Source: Caldilineaceae bacterium (GTDB lineage Bacteria > Chloroflexota > Anaerolineae > Caldilineales > Caldilineaceae). From it: a DNA stretch of 38,777 nucleotides. Under the pieces are notes generated by a model. It made no database searches. It was not told where the DNA came from and worked only from the letters and a program-made list of their open reading frames with translations. Made by a program: the position numbers and the translations under genes. The number at the start of each line of letters is the position of its first letter. Position 1 is the stretch's first letter. Location of the stretch: contig JAHBVG010000069.1 in NCBI GenBank assembly GCA_019637695.1, positions 1 through 38,777 on the forward strand, read 5' to 3'. Below, piece after piece: positions 1 to 8,344 of this stretch.

Positions 1-319
1 TAAAGCGCGCCATGTGGCGGATGACGTTGGCGTTGAAGCCGCCAGCCAGCCCGCGATCTCCGGTGACGAGCATAATGCCGATCCGTTGAACCTGGGAACG
101 CGGCCGGATCAGCACATCCAACAGGTCCTCGCCGATGGTGGGCAGACGAGCAATATAGGTCAACACTTCCTGCGCCTTCTCAGCATAAGGACGTGTTGCC
201 AGCACTTGACTCTGTGCGCGGCGCATCCGCGATGCCGCGACTGCCTCCATCGCCTTCGTCACCTGGGCAATATTTTTGACAGAGCGAATACGTCGTCGAA
301 TTTCGCGTGTACTTGCCAA
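1..319 (-). CDS. atpG: ATP synthase F1 gamma subunit (3' end beyond the window)
   Basis: The first 106 codons of the gamma subunit, the central rotor shaft that couples c-ring rotation to catalysis in F1. Translation on the minus strand gives the classic N-terminus with STREIRRRIRSVKNIAQVTKAM at the start, followed by the MRRAQ segment and the LVTGDRGLAGGFNAN motif at about residues 83-97. The start is TTG at 319: it gives exactly the family's N-terminus and is preceded by GGGGAGG six bases upstream. No ATG fits. It is the last gene visible of the ATP synthase operon, 102 bp downstream of atpA; atpD and atpC would be expected further left. The identification is secure; only the C-terminal two thirds are missing because of the window edge. 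Confidence 0.96.
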   Translation of the reverse strand, partial: MASTREIRRRIRSVKNIAQVTKAMEAVAASRMRRAQSQVLATRPYAEKAQEVLTYIARLPTIGEDLLDVLIRPRSQVQRIGIMLVTGDRGLAGGFNANVIRHMARF

Positions 320-349
320 AAGAACCTCCCCTTTCTAAGAGGATGACGT

Positions 350-406
350 CCGACCGTTGCGGTCGGCGGTGACAAGGTAATGAAGAGACTCCCCTCATTA
401 CCTTGT
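350..406 (-). other. Two adjacent hairpins in the atpA-atpG gap
   Basis: The 102-bp gap between atpA and atpG holds two perfect inverted repeats. One has a 12-bp stem (372-383 with 395-406, ACAAGGTAATGA and its complement) and an 11-nt loop. The other has a 7-bp stem (350-356 with 360-366, CCGACCG) and a 3-nt loop. No T-tract follows on the minus strand, so an RNA-processing or stability element, or a partial terminator, is more likely than a full stop, since atpG has no other obvious promoter. The function is inferred. Confidence 0.55.
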
Positions 407-421
407 GATTCCTTCATCGGA

Positions 422-1948
422 TCAGGAAGCCGGACTCCAGGTGCGATTGAAATCCTCAAGGGAGAGACGCAGGGAATCGATCATGTTGTTGTCGAGTTCC
501 TTATTGCGCATGATCGACTGGCCGATCTCAGAATGATTGGCATCCATAAAGGCATGCATGTCCCGTTCCCAGTTTTTTACCTGTGGCACCGGCACGTTTT
601 CCAGATAGCCATTGGTGACGGCGTACAGGCTCATCACCTGCTTATCCAGGGCCAGCGGCTGATACTGCGGCTGCTTGAGGATCTCCTGGATGCGCTGGCC
701 GCGGTTCAACTGGCGCTGCGTTGATGCATCCAGATCGCTGCCGAACTGCGCAAAGGCCGCCAACTCACGGAACTGGCTGAATTCCAGTTTCAAGCGACCG
801 GCAACGCGCTTCATAGCCTTTGTTTGCGCCGAGCTACCCACCCGGCTCACCGAAAGACCTACGTTCAGGGCCGGACGAATACCGGCGTAGAAGAGGTCGC
901 TCTCCAGGAAGATCTGGCCGTCGGTGATGGAAATCACGTTGGTGGGAATGTAAGCAGAAACGTCACCAGCCTGGGTCTCGATGATAGGCAGCGCCGTGAG
1001 GCTACCACCGCCATTCTCGGCGTTCAAACGAGCGGCCCGCTCTAACAAGCGGCTGTGCAGGTAGAAAACGTCACCCGGATACGCCTCGCGTCCTGGAGGT
1101 CGGCGTAGCAGCAGTGAAACCTGGCGATAGGCCTGGGCATGTTTGGAAAGGTCGTCGTAGACGATCAAGGCATCGCGCCCGCTCTCCATGATCTCCTCGC
1201 CCATGGCGCAACCGGCGTAGGGCGCAATGTATTGAAGCGCCGCCGGGTCCGAAGCTGAGGCTGTGACGACAATGGTGTGTTCCATGGCGCCGTGACGCTC
1301 AAGGATGCCCACCACCTGCGCCACCGTCGATTGCTTCTGACCAATGGCGACATAGATGCAGATCAGCCCTTTACCCTTCTGGTTGATGATGGTGTCGATG
1401 GCGATGGCTGTCTTGCCGGTCTGTCGGTCGCCGATGATCAATTCACGCTGGCCGCGGCCAATGGGGATCAGTGCGTCGATGGCGGTGATGCCGGTTTCCA
1501 CTGGGGTGTTCACCGACTGGCGGGTTACCACACCGGGAGCGATGCGTTCAATATTGCGGAAGCGATCAGTTTCAATCGGCCCTTTGGCGTCTACGGGCTG
1601 GCCCAGGGCATTGACCACACGGCCAATCAGCGCATCGCCCACGGGTACCGAAGCAATGCGACCGGTGCTACGCACAAGATCGCCTTCCTCGATGCTGGTG
1701 AATTCACCCATGATAATCACACCGACGGAGTTTTTGTCGAGGTTGAGGCACATGCCTAACGTGCCACTCTTGGTGAATTCCACCAGCTCACTGGCCATAG
1801 CGCCGTGCAGGCCATCGATAATCGCGATACCATCGCCAACTTCGGTCACCTCGCCCACGTCGACGCGGCGGGGGGCTGGCTGGAAGTTAAGAATTTGTTT
1901 CTTGAGTAGTTGAGTAAAATCTCTGGTAACGTCTTCACGAATAGCCAT
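422..1948 (-). CDS. atpA: ATP synthase F1 alpha subunit
   Basis: Non-catalytic nucleotide-binding subunit of the F1 hexamer, 508 residues, which is the normal length. Visible landmarks are the N-terminal beta-barrel (about 25-95), Walker A GDRQTGKT at 173-180, the segment LIVYDDLSKHAQAYRQ after the P-loop domain, and the arginine-finger region SVSRVGSSAQ. The C-terminal helical domain ends with a typical SLRLSLEDF stretch. The ATG at 1948 has AAGGAG eight bases upstream. It lies 222 bp downstream of atpH, an unusually long gap inside an atp operon, in which I see no gene. No missing residues or frameshift. Confidence 0.99.
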   Translation of the reverse strand: MAIREDVTRDFTQLLKKQILNFQPAPRRVDVGEVTEVGDGIAIIDGLHGAMASELVEFTKSGTLGMCLNLDKNSVGVIIMGEFTSIEEGDLVRSTGRIASVPVGDALIGRVVNALGQPVDAKGPIETDRFRNIERIAPGVVTRQSVNTPVETGITAIDALIPIGRGQRELIIGDRQTGKTAIAIDTIINQKGKGLICIYVAIGQKQSTVAQVVGILERHGAMEHTIVVTASASDPAALQYIAPYAGCAMGEEIMESGRDALIVYDDLSKHAQAYRQVSLLLRRPPGREAYPGDVFYLHSRLLERAARLNAENGGGSLTALPIIETQAGDVSAYIPTNVISITDGQIFLESDLFYAGIRPALNVGLSVSRVGSSAQTKAMKRVAGRLKLEFSQFRELAAFAQFGSDLDASTQRQLNRGQRIQEILKQPQYQPLALDKQVMSLYAVTNGYLENVPVPQVKNWERDMHAFMDANHSEIGQSIMRNKELDNNMIDSLRLSLEDFNRTWSPAS

Positions 1949-2170
1949 AGGCTTTGATCTCCTTAAGGTCTCCTCTGGACAGGCACAATGGCGCTTGGCT
2001 GATCAACATTGCGAGCAGTGGAAAACGGCAGCTCTTGCACAAAGAGATAGAGATAGAGAACCCGAGCGCTGGGGATCGAGGCAGCTATTGCGCCGAACAG
2101 ACCCGGCTCTGGGTTCCAGAAGAATCACAAATGGGAAGAGCATCCTCAATGACGCATCTCTCCGGCAGAG

Positions 2171-2704
2171 TTAACGGACGCTGGCGCTGACAATTTCGCG
2201 CATGGCCGCCAGACGGCTAACCACGGAATTGTCGATCAAGGTATCCCCAACCCGCACGCGCAAACCACCCAGCAAGGACGGATCAACTCGGAAGCTGAAG
2301 ATCAACCCTTCGCCATGCTCGTCGGTCAGGCGGCGGCGAAGATCGGCCTGTTCCTGCTCGCTCAGTTCCATCGCGCTGACAATCTCGGCCTTTTGAGGCT
2401 CAGACTGACCAGCAAGCCCCGCCCGCAGTTCTCGAATCACCGAGGGGATGGTATCCAGATCGCCCTCCTGTACCAGCAGGCTGAGGAAGTTTTCGATCTC
2501 GGGCGCCGTCCCCTTGGGCAGAACGCCGCGGAGTGCCTTCATCTTTTCGTCTGCATCTTTGGTCGCGCTTTCCAGCGTCGAACGCAGACGAGAATTCTGA
2601 GCAAGCGCATCGGAAACCTGGGTCAAGGCAGCCTGCCATTGATCCAGCATAGCCTCAAGGATAGCTTGTGCATACCGGTTGGCTTTGTTTCGCGACTCAC
2701 TCAT
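2171..2704 (-). CDS. atpH: ATP synthase F1 delta subunit (OSCP-like)
   Basis: Peripheral-stalk delta subunit, 177 residues, which clamps the b-subunit stalk to the top of F1. The N-terminus NKANRYAQAILEAMLDQW matches the helical N-domain that contacts alpha. The C-terminal part LLGGLRVRVGDTLIDNSVVSRL is the best-conserved family signature. Its ATG overlaps the atpF stop codon by 4 bp (ATGA), so the two stalk subunits are translationally coupled. The order atpF-atpH-atpA is the standard bacterial one. Confidence 0.97.
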   Translation of the reverse strand: MSESRNKANRYAQAILEAMLDQWQAALTQVSDALAQNSRLRSTLESATKDADEKMKALRGVLPKGTAPEIENFLSLLVQEGDLDTIPSVIRELRAGLAGQSEPQKAEIVSAMELSEQEQADLRRRLTDEHGEGLIFSFRVDPSLLGGLRVRVGDTLIDNSVVSRLAAMREIVSASVR

Positions 2705-3213
2705 CGGGCGCTCCCATTCTGCTGGGCCAGGAATTCAGCCACGAACCGTTCCTGTTCCGCGCGGTTCTGCAACTCGCGGCCCAAGATCTGTTCCGTCGCC
2801 GTAATCGCCAGATCCGCAATGTCACGGCGCGCCTCAGTCAGAATGGCTTCCACCTGTGCTTCAGCGTCAAGCTGGGCGCGGCGGCGGATTTCACCGGCTT
2901 CCTGCTCAGCGCGAGATCGAACATCCTGTGCAATGCGTTCAGCGTCGCGAGTCGCCTGGGCGCGTACTTCCTGCGCTTCACGACGCGCTTCGTCGATAAT
3001 TGCAGCGCGCTGTCGTTCAGCTTCGGTGGCTGCTGTCGAAGAACGCTCAGCTTGACGAATCCCCTGGGCAACGCGTTCTTTGCGCTGCTCTAACATATTC
3101 AGGATCGGCTGATAGAGGAAAAGCCGCAGCAACCCCATAATAATGAGGAAGTTGACGATCTGAGCGAGGAGGAGAGGACCACTAATCCCAAGTTCACCTA
3201 ATACAGCGTTCAA
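2701..3213 (-). CDS. atpF: ATP synthase Fo b subunit
   Basis: Stator stalk subunit of 170 residues. One hydrophobic N-terminal segment (about 10-34, LLLAQIVNFLIIMGLLRLFLY) anchors it in the membrane. It is followed by a long, strongly charged Ala/Glu/Arg-rich helix to about residue 140 that forms the dimeric coiled coil, and the C-terminus that binds delta. Only one b-type gene is present, so the stalk is a homodimer rather than the b/b' form of cyanobacteria. The stop overlaps the atpH start by 4 bp. Confidence 0.97.
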   Translation of the reverse strand: MNAVLGELGISGPLLLAQIVNFLIIMGLLRLFLYQPILNMLEQRKERVAQGIRQAERSSTAATEAERQRAAIIDEARREAQEVRAQATRDAERIAQDVRSRAEQEAGEIRRRAQLDAEAQVEAILTEARRDIADLAITATEQILGRELQNRAEQERFVAEFLAQQNGSAR

Positions 3214-3290
3214 AATAGACCTCCTATGCCTTCCTAACTAACCCATGCCTGGCAGCCATTCGCTGTGAGGGCAGGGGTGGGTTGGTGCGA

Positions 3291-3518
3291 CTAGACGAAC
3301 TTGATCAGCAGCGCGATAACCAGCGCGTAAATGGCGACAGCTTCGGCGAACGCAATCGAGAGAATCATGTTCGTCTGTACTGTGCCCGCTGCTTCGGGGT
3401 TGCGGCCCATTGCTTCCACAGCCTTTGCACCGATCATACCGACGCCGATGCCAGGGCCAATCGCTCCCAGACCAATCGCCAGCGCTGCACCCAACTGTCT
3501 CATTGCTTCGACTTCCAT
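3291..3518 (-). CDS. atpE: ATP synthase Fo c subunit (proton type)
   Basis: Rotor-ring proteolipid of 75 residues: two transmembrane helices (about 10-35 and 50-73) joined by the polar loop GRNPEAAG (RNPE at 39-42). The ion-binding carboxylate is E59 in the stretch SIAFAEAVAIY. The residue after E59 is Ala rather than Ser/Thr, and the first helix lacks the Gln of sodium-binding rings, which points to proton rather than sodium coupling. AAAGGAG lies seven bases upstream of the ATG. This short gene sits between atpB and atpF as expected. Confidence 0.97.
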   Translation of the reverse strand: MEVEAMRQLGAALAIGLGAIGPGIGVGMIGAKAVEAMGRNPEAAGTVQTNMILSIAFAEAVAIYALVIALLIKFV

Positions 3519-3641
3519 CGTATAACTCCTTTGTCAAAGTGAATCGATTGATTTAAATCGTACGCTTGAATTTAGCTGCTTAAGAACTGTATCGTCTTTG
3601 TGTTCTGTTCTGCCGCTTGAGGCCGTGGAACACATAACGCA

Positions 3642-4658
3642 CTAATGATGAGAATCGCCGTGTTCACCGCCATGATCGCCGTGGCTGATCACCGCGGTTG
3701 AGAAGAAGACTACGGCCAGCATCATAAAGACCAGGGCCTGAATGAAGCCGACGAAGAGTTCCAACCCGTAGAAGGCCACCGGCACCAGGAAGGCCACCAG
3801 GAAGGCCATAACCGCCAGCAGCACCTCGCCGGCGAAGATATTGCCAAAAAGACGAAAGGCAAAGCTGATGATTTTGGCGAATTCGCTAACCAACTCCAGG
3901 ATGCCAGAGAAGGCGAAAATGCCGCGCATAAAGCCTTTGCCCGTATTAAAATTGAAGAACTTGTGGAAGTAACTGACTCCCAACGCCTGCACACCCCAGA
4001 ACTGGACCATGAACATGGTGACCAACGCCAGGGCAAAGGTGAAGTTGAGGTCAGCGCTGGGCGGGCGGAAGATCGGAACAAAGAGCTTCTCACCTTCAAC
4101 GGCAGCATCCACCATTGCCGCGCTTTCGGCGGCAATGGATGCATCTGCTGAGGCCACACTGCGGTTAAACGAGAAGATACTTTCTGCGTGCCCGCCTGGG
4201 TAGTCATGGTAGACGCCAATACTGCCCACGCCAGGGATGAGACCGCTATAATTGCTCACGATCACATAGAGGAAGATAGTCGCCACCCACGGGAAGAATT
4301 TGCGCGCATTCTTGCCAGCAACGCTTTCCGTCAAGTTGAAGAGTGACTCGACCACAAACTCCATAAAATTACCAAACCCAGAGGGGATCTCCTTGATCTG
4401 CGCGCGGGCGGCCAATGCCATCACAATCAAGATGATGTCGACAATGATGGTCATCAGGATGGCATTGGTAAACCAGGGATATCCCGATTGATAGATCGGT
4501 TCCGCCGCAATCGACACATGTGGGGTGGGGACTTCTAAAATGAAGCTGGCGATTAACAGTAAAACAACGCCAATGGTGATATTTCGCCGCGTGGGGTGCT
4601 CAAAGTAGCGCAGGATGCGCTCCCATAGATTTTGGAAAAAGAGCTGAATTCGTTCCAC
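3642..4658 (-). CDS. atpB: ATP synthase Fo a subunit
   Basis: Integral stator subunit carrying the proton half-channels; 338 residues, longer than the usual 220-280. It has several hydrophobic segments. The essential arginine is R269 in ISFAFRLFGNIFAGE. Two additions explain the length: a polar loop of about 50 residues (roughly 150-200, rich in Ala/Ser/Asp) between early transmembrane helices, and a His/Asp/Gly-rich C-terminal tail (HGDHGGEHGDSHH). Long a subunits with such inserts are found in several non-proteobacterial phyla. It follows the AtpI/AtpZ-like gene after 98 bp. Confidence 0.97.
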   Translation of the reverse strand: MERIQLFFQNLWERILRYFEHPTRRNITIGVVLLLIASFILEVPTPHVSIAAEPIYQSGYPWFTNAILMTIIVDIILIVMALAARAQIKEIPSGFGNFMEFVVESLFNLTESVAGKNARKFFPWVATIFLYVIVSNYSGLIPGVGSIGVYHDYPGGHAESIFSFNRSVASADASIAAESAAMVDAAVEGEKLFVPIFRPPSADLNFTFALALVTMFMVQFWGVQALGVSYFHKFFNFNTGKGFMRGIFAFSGILELVSEFAKIISFAFRLFGNIFAGEVLLAVMAFLVAFLVPVAFYGLELFVGFIQALVFMMLAVVFFSTAVISHGDHGGEHGDSHH

Positions 4659-4756
4659 TGTCTTGCATCCTCCTGGGTGAGCGGATGATCGACGCTCAAG
4701 GTTGGGTTACGTTACGAATCCGATGTAAAGGTCAGGCGCTTCTATGAAACTGGCCG

Positions 4757-5017
4757 CTATCTTCGCTCTGTGACCAGCTCATCCTTTTCCGCTTCTTCTG
4801 ATGGCGCCACCAGTTGCACAACACGTTCCATCTCGGCCAGCGCTGTACGGCAGACAAAGAAAACGACAAGTGGCAAAGAGACAAAGCCAGCGACAATAAC
4901 CAGAGAGAAATCTACATCGATCCAGAGATCAGCCAGGAACCCAATCGCCAGCGGGACAAAAATGGCCGCGCCGTAGACAATGGTGAGACGTCGAAGATCG
5001 ATGAGGACTGACGACAC
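4757..5017 (-). CDS. AtpI/AtpZ-like small membrane protein
   Basis: An 86-residue protein with two predicted transmembrane helices (about 10-32 and 38-60) and an acidic C-terminus, at the head of the atp operon. Size, topology and position match the AtpI/AtpZ group, thought to help c-ring assembly or magnesium/calcium supply to the synthase. Sequence similarity in this group is low, so the name rests mainly on context. I place the start at GTG 5017 because GGAGAG lies five bases upstream and the helix follows directly; an ATG at 5098 would add 27 residues with a cysteine-rich, unlikely N-terminus and no ribosome site. Confidence 0.72.
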   Translation of the reverse strand: MSSVLIDLRRLTIVYGAAIFVPLAIGFLADLWIDVDFSLVIVAGFVSLPLVVFFVCRTALAEMERVVQLVAPSEEAEKDELVTERR

Positions 5018-5057
5018 AAATTCTCTCCAGCTTCCGTTACAAACACAAACAAAGCTT

Positions 5058-5082
5058 AAGCACCGCTGACGAAGTGGTGCTT
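5058..5082 (-). other. Hairpin in the atp operon leader
   Basis: Perfect 7-bp inverted repeat AAGCACC/GGTGCTT with an 11-nt loop, inside the roughly 130-nt untranslated leader of the atp operon, followed on the minus strand by a T-rich stretch (AAGCTTTGTTTG). It could be a weak attenuator or 5' stability element; this is inference. Confidence 0.4.
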
Positions 5083-5152
5083 TATTTGGCTCGTACACAA
5101 TATGAGGAAAAATTCCCTCCGTTTTGGCTAGACACCCTTTGCTGTGGTCGCC

Positions 5153-5181
5153 ATTATAGCCTGCGCGTTTCTATTGCGCAA
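5153..5181 (-). promoter_or_regulatory. Promoter of the ATP synthase operon
   Basis: On the minus strand TTGCGC (5181-5176), a 17-bp spacer and a perfect TATAAT (5158-5153) form a strong housekeeping-type promoter. Transcription would start near 5146, about 130 nt ahead of the GTG start of the first gene of the operon. It separates the operon from the upstream methyltransferase gene. Confidence 0.75.
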
Positions 5182-5221
5182 ATTTTCACAGTTTTGCGGA
5201 AGAAATTAAAAGAACGGTTAC

Positions 5222-6157
5222 TCAGCCCCGTTCTGTGCGGCGGGCGCTCCGTCGCGCCTCGCGCTGGGCTCGCCGATCTTCCGCACTGGAATCATCGCCC
5301 CGTTCCAATTGGCGCATGGCCGAAAGGTAGCGCATGGCCGACTCATCGTGGCCCATGAGTACATCCGCAGCATAGATCGCGTTGCGAATTTCACTCTCAA
5401 TTGGATTGGTAATGGCGCAAGTCATGCCGGCGGCAATCGCCATCGCCACAAAGGTAGCATTGAGCAGGCCGCGGTTCGGCATTCCAAAACTGATGTTGCT
5501 GGCGCCGCAGACTGTATTGCAGCCCAACTCCTCGCGCACCATGCGCACCATCATAAAAAGATCTTTCCCCGCGGTGTTGACAGCGCCGACGGGCATAGCC
5601 AGGGGATCGATGAGGATATCTTCGGGCTTGATGCCATAGGTGGCGGCGCGTTCAACAATCCGCTTGGCGACGGCAAAACGCACCTTCGGATCATAGCTGA
5701 TGCCAGATTCATCGTTGCTGATCGCAATCACAGGGACATTGTACTCGGCGACAACGGGCAGGATGCTCTCCAGCCGGTCCTCTTCGCCGGTGACGCTGTT
5801 GACAATGGGGCGTCCTTTGGCTGCTTTCAGGCCGGCGATCAACGCTGGCACGACGCTGCTATCAATACAGAGTGGAATATCTGTGATGGCCTGAACCTCT
5901 TCGACGGCGCGCACCATGAGTTGAGGCTCAAGCTTCTGCGGTTCGGCGCTGGGTACACCTGCGTTAATGTCAAGGATATGGGCGCCGGCGCGCACCTGCG
6001 CCAGCGCATCCTGGATGACACGACTAAAATCGCCAGCTTGCATTTCAGCGGCGAGTTTCTTACGTCCGGTAGGGTTAATTCGTTCGCCAATGATCACAAA
6101 AGGTTGATCGGGGCCGATCAAAACAGTTTGAGTTGGAGATTTTACAACAGTTTGCAC
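5222..6157 (-). CDS. Pterin-binding methyltransferase (methyltetrahydrofolate:corrinoid type)
   Basis: A 311-residue TIM-barrel protein of the dihydropteroate synthase-like superfamily, closest in pattern to methyltetrahydrofolate methyltransferases (AcsE, MetH pterin domain). Signatures: FVIIGERINPTGRK near 20-33, GAHILDINAGVP at 58-69, PLCIDSS at 95-101, PIVNSVTGE at 117-124, and GASNISFGMPNR at 218-229. Such enzymes move a methyl group between methyl-H4folate and a corrinoid protein. No corrinoid protein gene is adjacent, so the partner is unknown. The C-terminal 40 residues are highly charged (Arg/Glu-rich) and probably disordered. Start GTG 6157 has AAGGGGG eight bases upstream. A role in one-carbon or methionine metabolism is likely, but the exact substrate cannot be read from sequence. 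Confidence 0.85.
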   Translation of the reverse strand: MQTVVKSPTQTVLIGPDQPFVIIGERINPTGRKKLAAEMQAGDFSRVIQDALAQVRAGAHILDINAGVPSAEPQKLEPQLMVRAVEEVQAITDIPLCIDSSVVPALIAGLKAAKGRPIVNSVTGEEDRLESILPVVAEYNVPVIAISNDESGISYDPKVRFAVAKRIVERAATYGIKPEDILIDPLAMPVGAVNTAGKDLFMMVRMVREELGCNTVCGASNISFGMPNRGLLNATFVAMAIAAGMTCAITNPIESEIRNAIYAADVLMGHDESAMRYLSAMRQLERGDDSSAEDRRAQREARRSARRTERG

Positions 6158-6258
6158 CGAATCTACCCCCTTATGTGGGATTCAGCAGTAAATGTTCAGG
6201 GTTGCCAACGAAGTGTGTGATGCGTGTAGAGTTTGCCCAGCATTCTCGCACAGGAATT

Positions 6259-7293
6259 TTATCCTGGCAAAAAGAATGGTCCTTGAATAAGAGGCGACCA
6301 GATGCTGAGGGCTGTTGCGATTAGCAGCAAGACCAGCAGCGCGCCGATCAGCAGGCGATTCTGCATGAGGATCTCGTTCCAGTCAGTTGGCGGCAGAATC
6401 TCCTGTGTCATGTTGTCGGTGGTGTGAGATTCGCCAAAGAGTTGGGATCGCAACATAGCGGCGCTCTTTGGGCGTTCATCAGGATGCATAGCCAGCGCCT
6501 GAAAGATGGCCCTTTCCGTACGCGCCGAGACGCTTGGGTTCAACTGGCGGAGCGGCGCCAACGACCCAGGGCGCAAGAATCGTTCCTTGGCATCCTGCGG
6601 GGGGATGCCGGCCAGCAGATGGTAAAAGGTAGCGCCGGTGCTGTAAATATCACTGCGCACGTCAGTGTGTCCACTATCGCCGCCATATTGCTCAAGCGGC
6701 GTATAAGCGGCAGTGCCGCGCCCTTGTACCACCGTCACTGTGCGGGTTTCGTCAGGCTGCATTACCTTTACCAGCCCGAAATCAACTAGCTTGACCCGTC
6801 CCTGGGGCGTTACTTTAATATTGCCGGGCTTAATATCCCGATGCAAGACGGGTGGTTCCTGGCTGTGTAAATAGATGAGCGCATCCAGCAGTTGCGCAGC
6901 CCAGTTGAGAACCTGTGATTCAGACAGCCGGGTGTCCTGACGTTTGGCTTCGGCCAGCACTTCTTGTAGATCGCGACCGGCGACAAAATCCATCACAAGG
7001 TATTCGCGTCCACGTTCAGAGAAATAGTCGGATACTTTGGGCAGATTGGGGTGATCGAGCCGCGCCAGCGTGCTGGCTTCCTGATAAAACTGTTCGACAG
7101 TCTGATCTAGATCTGAGCCATCCCCGTTCGATCCGCCCAAGAGTTCAGGTAGGATCTCTTTAATGGCGCAAATTCGACCTTCGAGCCGCTTGTCGTTCGC
7201 TCGATAGACAGCGCCCATGCCGCCTTGCCCCACTAATTGCACAATTTCGTAGCGATCGCGCAGGATCGTTCCACTCTCTAGCAGGTGCATCAC
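6259..7293 (-). CDS. Membrane-anchored serine/threonine protein kinase
   Basis: Hanks-type kinase of 344 residues. Kinase domain about 15-285: glycine loop GQGGMGAVY at 22-30, lysine K45 in CAIKE, helix-C glutamate E72, catalytic loop HRDIKPGN at 151-158 (D153, N158), DFG at 171-173, and a PLE motif in place of APE near 199-201. A juxtamembrane linker leads to one transmembrane helix at about 313-333 and a very short outside tail, so there is no external sensor domain. GTG 7293 is adjacent to ATG 7290; either could start the protein. It diverges from the FHA-regulator gene, whose FHA domain is a phosphothreonine binder, so that protein is a plausible substrate or partner. Confidence 0.95.
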   Translation of the reverse strand: MMHLLESGTILRDRYEIVQLVGQGGMGAVYRANDKRLEGRICAIKEILPELLGGSNGDGSDLDQTVEQFYQEASTLARLDHPNLPKVSDYFSERGREYLVMDFVAGRDLQEVLAEAKRQDTRLSESQVLNWAAQLLDALIYLHSQEPPVLHRDIKPGNIKVTPQGRVKLVDFGLVKVMQPDETRTVTVVQGRGTAAYTPLEQYGGDSGHTDVRSDIYSTGATFYHLLAGIPPQDAKERFLRPGSLAPLRQLNPSVSARTERAIFQALAMHPDERPKSAAMLRSQLFGESHTTDNMTQEILPPTDWNEILMQNRLLIGALLVLLLIATALSIWSPLIQGPFFLPG

Positions 7294-7608
7294 TGCGTCT
7301 TTACCTTTGCCATTGGTTCCATTTATCTCTGGTCATACTTCGTCCGAGGGTCTTACCAAAAGCTTGTTTGTGCAAAAGTATGCTATATCCGCTATAATAG
7401 CCTCTACACAAGTCGCCACACAGAACGGGACATAAATTTCTGCGCAGATATCGTTGTACATAATTTATTATAAACGTAGGCAACGGACGAGATGAAATTC
7501 CTACCTCACCTTCGGTGTTGACCCCAATCCGTGTAGATCTTTCCCAGATAGCCTACTTTTACACGGTTCCCTGTGTGTTCGCTTGAGACTCTAAATAGGA
7601 TAGATACT
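7294..7608. promoter_or_regulatory. Divergent promoter region between kinase and FHA regulator
   Basis: No gene is visible in these 315 bp. Two TATAAT boxes face opposite ways. A plus-strand one at 7393-7398 has a weak TTGTGC at 7368-7373 (19-bp spacer) and points to the FHA gene. A minus-strand one at 7472-7467 has a weak TTCATC about 18 bp upstream and points to the kinase. The two promoters would fire past each other and overlap, so the genes may be mutually regulated. The -35 boxes are poor, so confidence is modest. Confidence 0.5.
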
Positions 7609-8334
7609 ATGGATCAAGTACGAACAGAAACAAATTCTTTGACCGAGCTACAAGCGGAGGACGGTGCAGGCAATGGCGCCTCGCTCGTTGCACCGCAGCG
7701 CGAAAGCGCTATGCTCATCTTGCGCCAGGGCAGCGAAGCTGGGCGTCGTTGGGTCCTCAGCCGGACTGCGCCCCTCAATATCGGACGCCATTCGGATTGT
7801 GATATTACTTTGCCTGATCGCCAAGTTAGCCGCAGCCATGCCCGCATCTTTTGGCGCGAGGATGGTTACTTCATTGAGGATCTGGGCAGCAAGAATGGCA
7901 CCCATGTCAATGGTCAAGAGGTTGCCGTGCCCGTTCGTTTGGAGGATGGCGATGAACTTCAAGTGGCATTGCGCTTCAAACTGGCGTTTGTCGACGCCGG
8001 CGCGACGGCGCCCCTCACTCTGGAAGATTCTCAACTAGGGCTGCAATTGGATCGCGAGACTCGCCAGGTCTGGGTCAACGGGATGATGATCGATCCGCCG
8101 CTGAGCCTTCACCAATATCGGCTGCTCAACGCCCTTTGGGAAGCGGGGGGCGGCGTGGTGACCCGTGAGCAGATCGTCGATACTGTCTGGCCCGAAGCCA
8201 GCGGGGAAGGCGTTAGCGAGCAGGCCATTGATGCGTTGGTGCGCCGTCTGCGCGAACGCATTGCCGAATGTGATGAAGAATTCCGCTATATTGTCACCGT
8301 ACGTGGGCATGGGTTCCGTTTGGAAAACCGGTAG
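7609..8334 (+). CDS. FHA domain-winged helix transcriptional regulator
   Basis: A 241-residue protein. The FHA domain (about 33-128) shows the phosphothreonine-binding residues: GRHSDCDI (R60), SRSHARI (S76, H77) and GSKNGTHVNG (N96, G97). The C-terminal part (about 145-240) is an OmpR/PhoB-type winged helix: LSLHQYRLLNALWEAGGGVVTREQIVD, then the recognition helix DALVRRLRERI and the wing GHGFRLEN. The mycobacterial regulator EmbR pairs the same modules in the reverse order with an extra BTAD domain; here FHA comes first and BTAD is absent. The N-terminal 30 residues contain several Thr/Ser that could be phosphorylated. I chose ATG 7609 over GTG 7573 because TAGGA precedes it. hemW follows after 10 bp. 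Confidence 0.9.
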   Translation: MDQVRTETNSLTELQAEDGAGNGASLVAPQRESAMLILRQGSEAGRRWVLSRTAPLNIGRHSDCDITLPDRQVSRSHARIFWREDGYFIEDLGSKNGTHVNGQEVAVPVRLEDGDELQVALRFKLAFVDAGATAPLTLEDSQLGLQLDRETRQVWVNGMMIDPPLSLHQYRLLNALWEAGGGVVTREQIVDTVWPEASGEGVSEQAIDALVRRLRERIAECDEEFRYIVTVRGHGFRLENR

Positions 8335-8344
8335 CCTCATTTCT

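Noticed and set aside
1949..2170. Extra gene in the long atpH-atpA gap
   Set aside because: No frame with a plausible start, ribosome site or domain was found; only short purine-rich repeats are present.
3291..3518. Sodium-type c ring
   Set aside because: The Gln of helix 1 and the Ser/Thr after the glutamate needed for sodium binding are absent.
8165..8344. Longer hemW start overlapping the FHA regulator
   Set aside because: The extra 60 residues match no HemW and lie wholly within the regulator gene; ATG 8345 fits the family.
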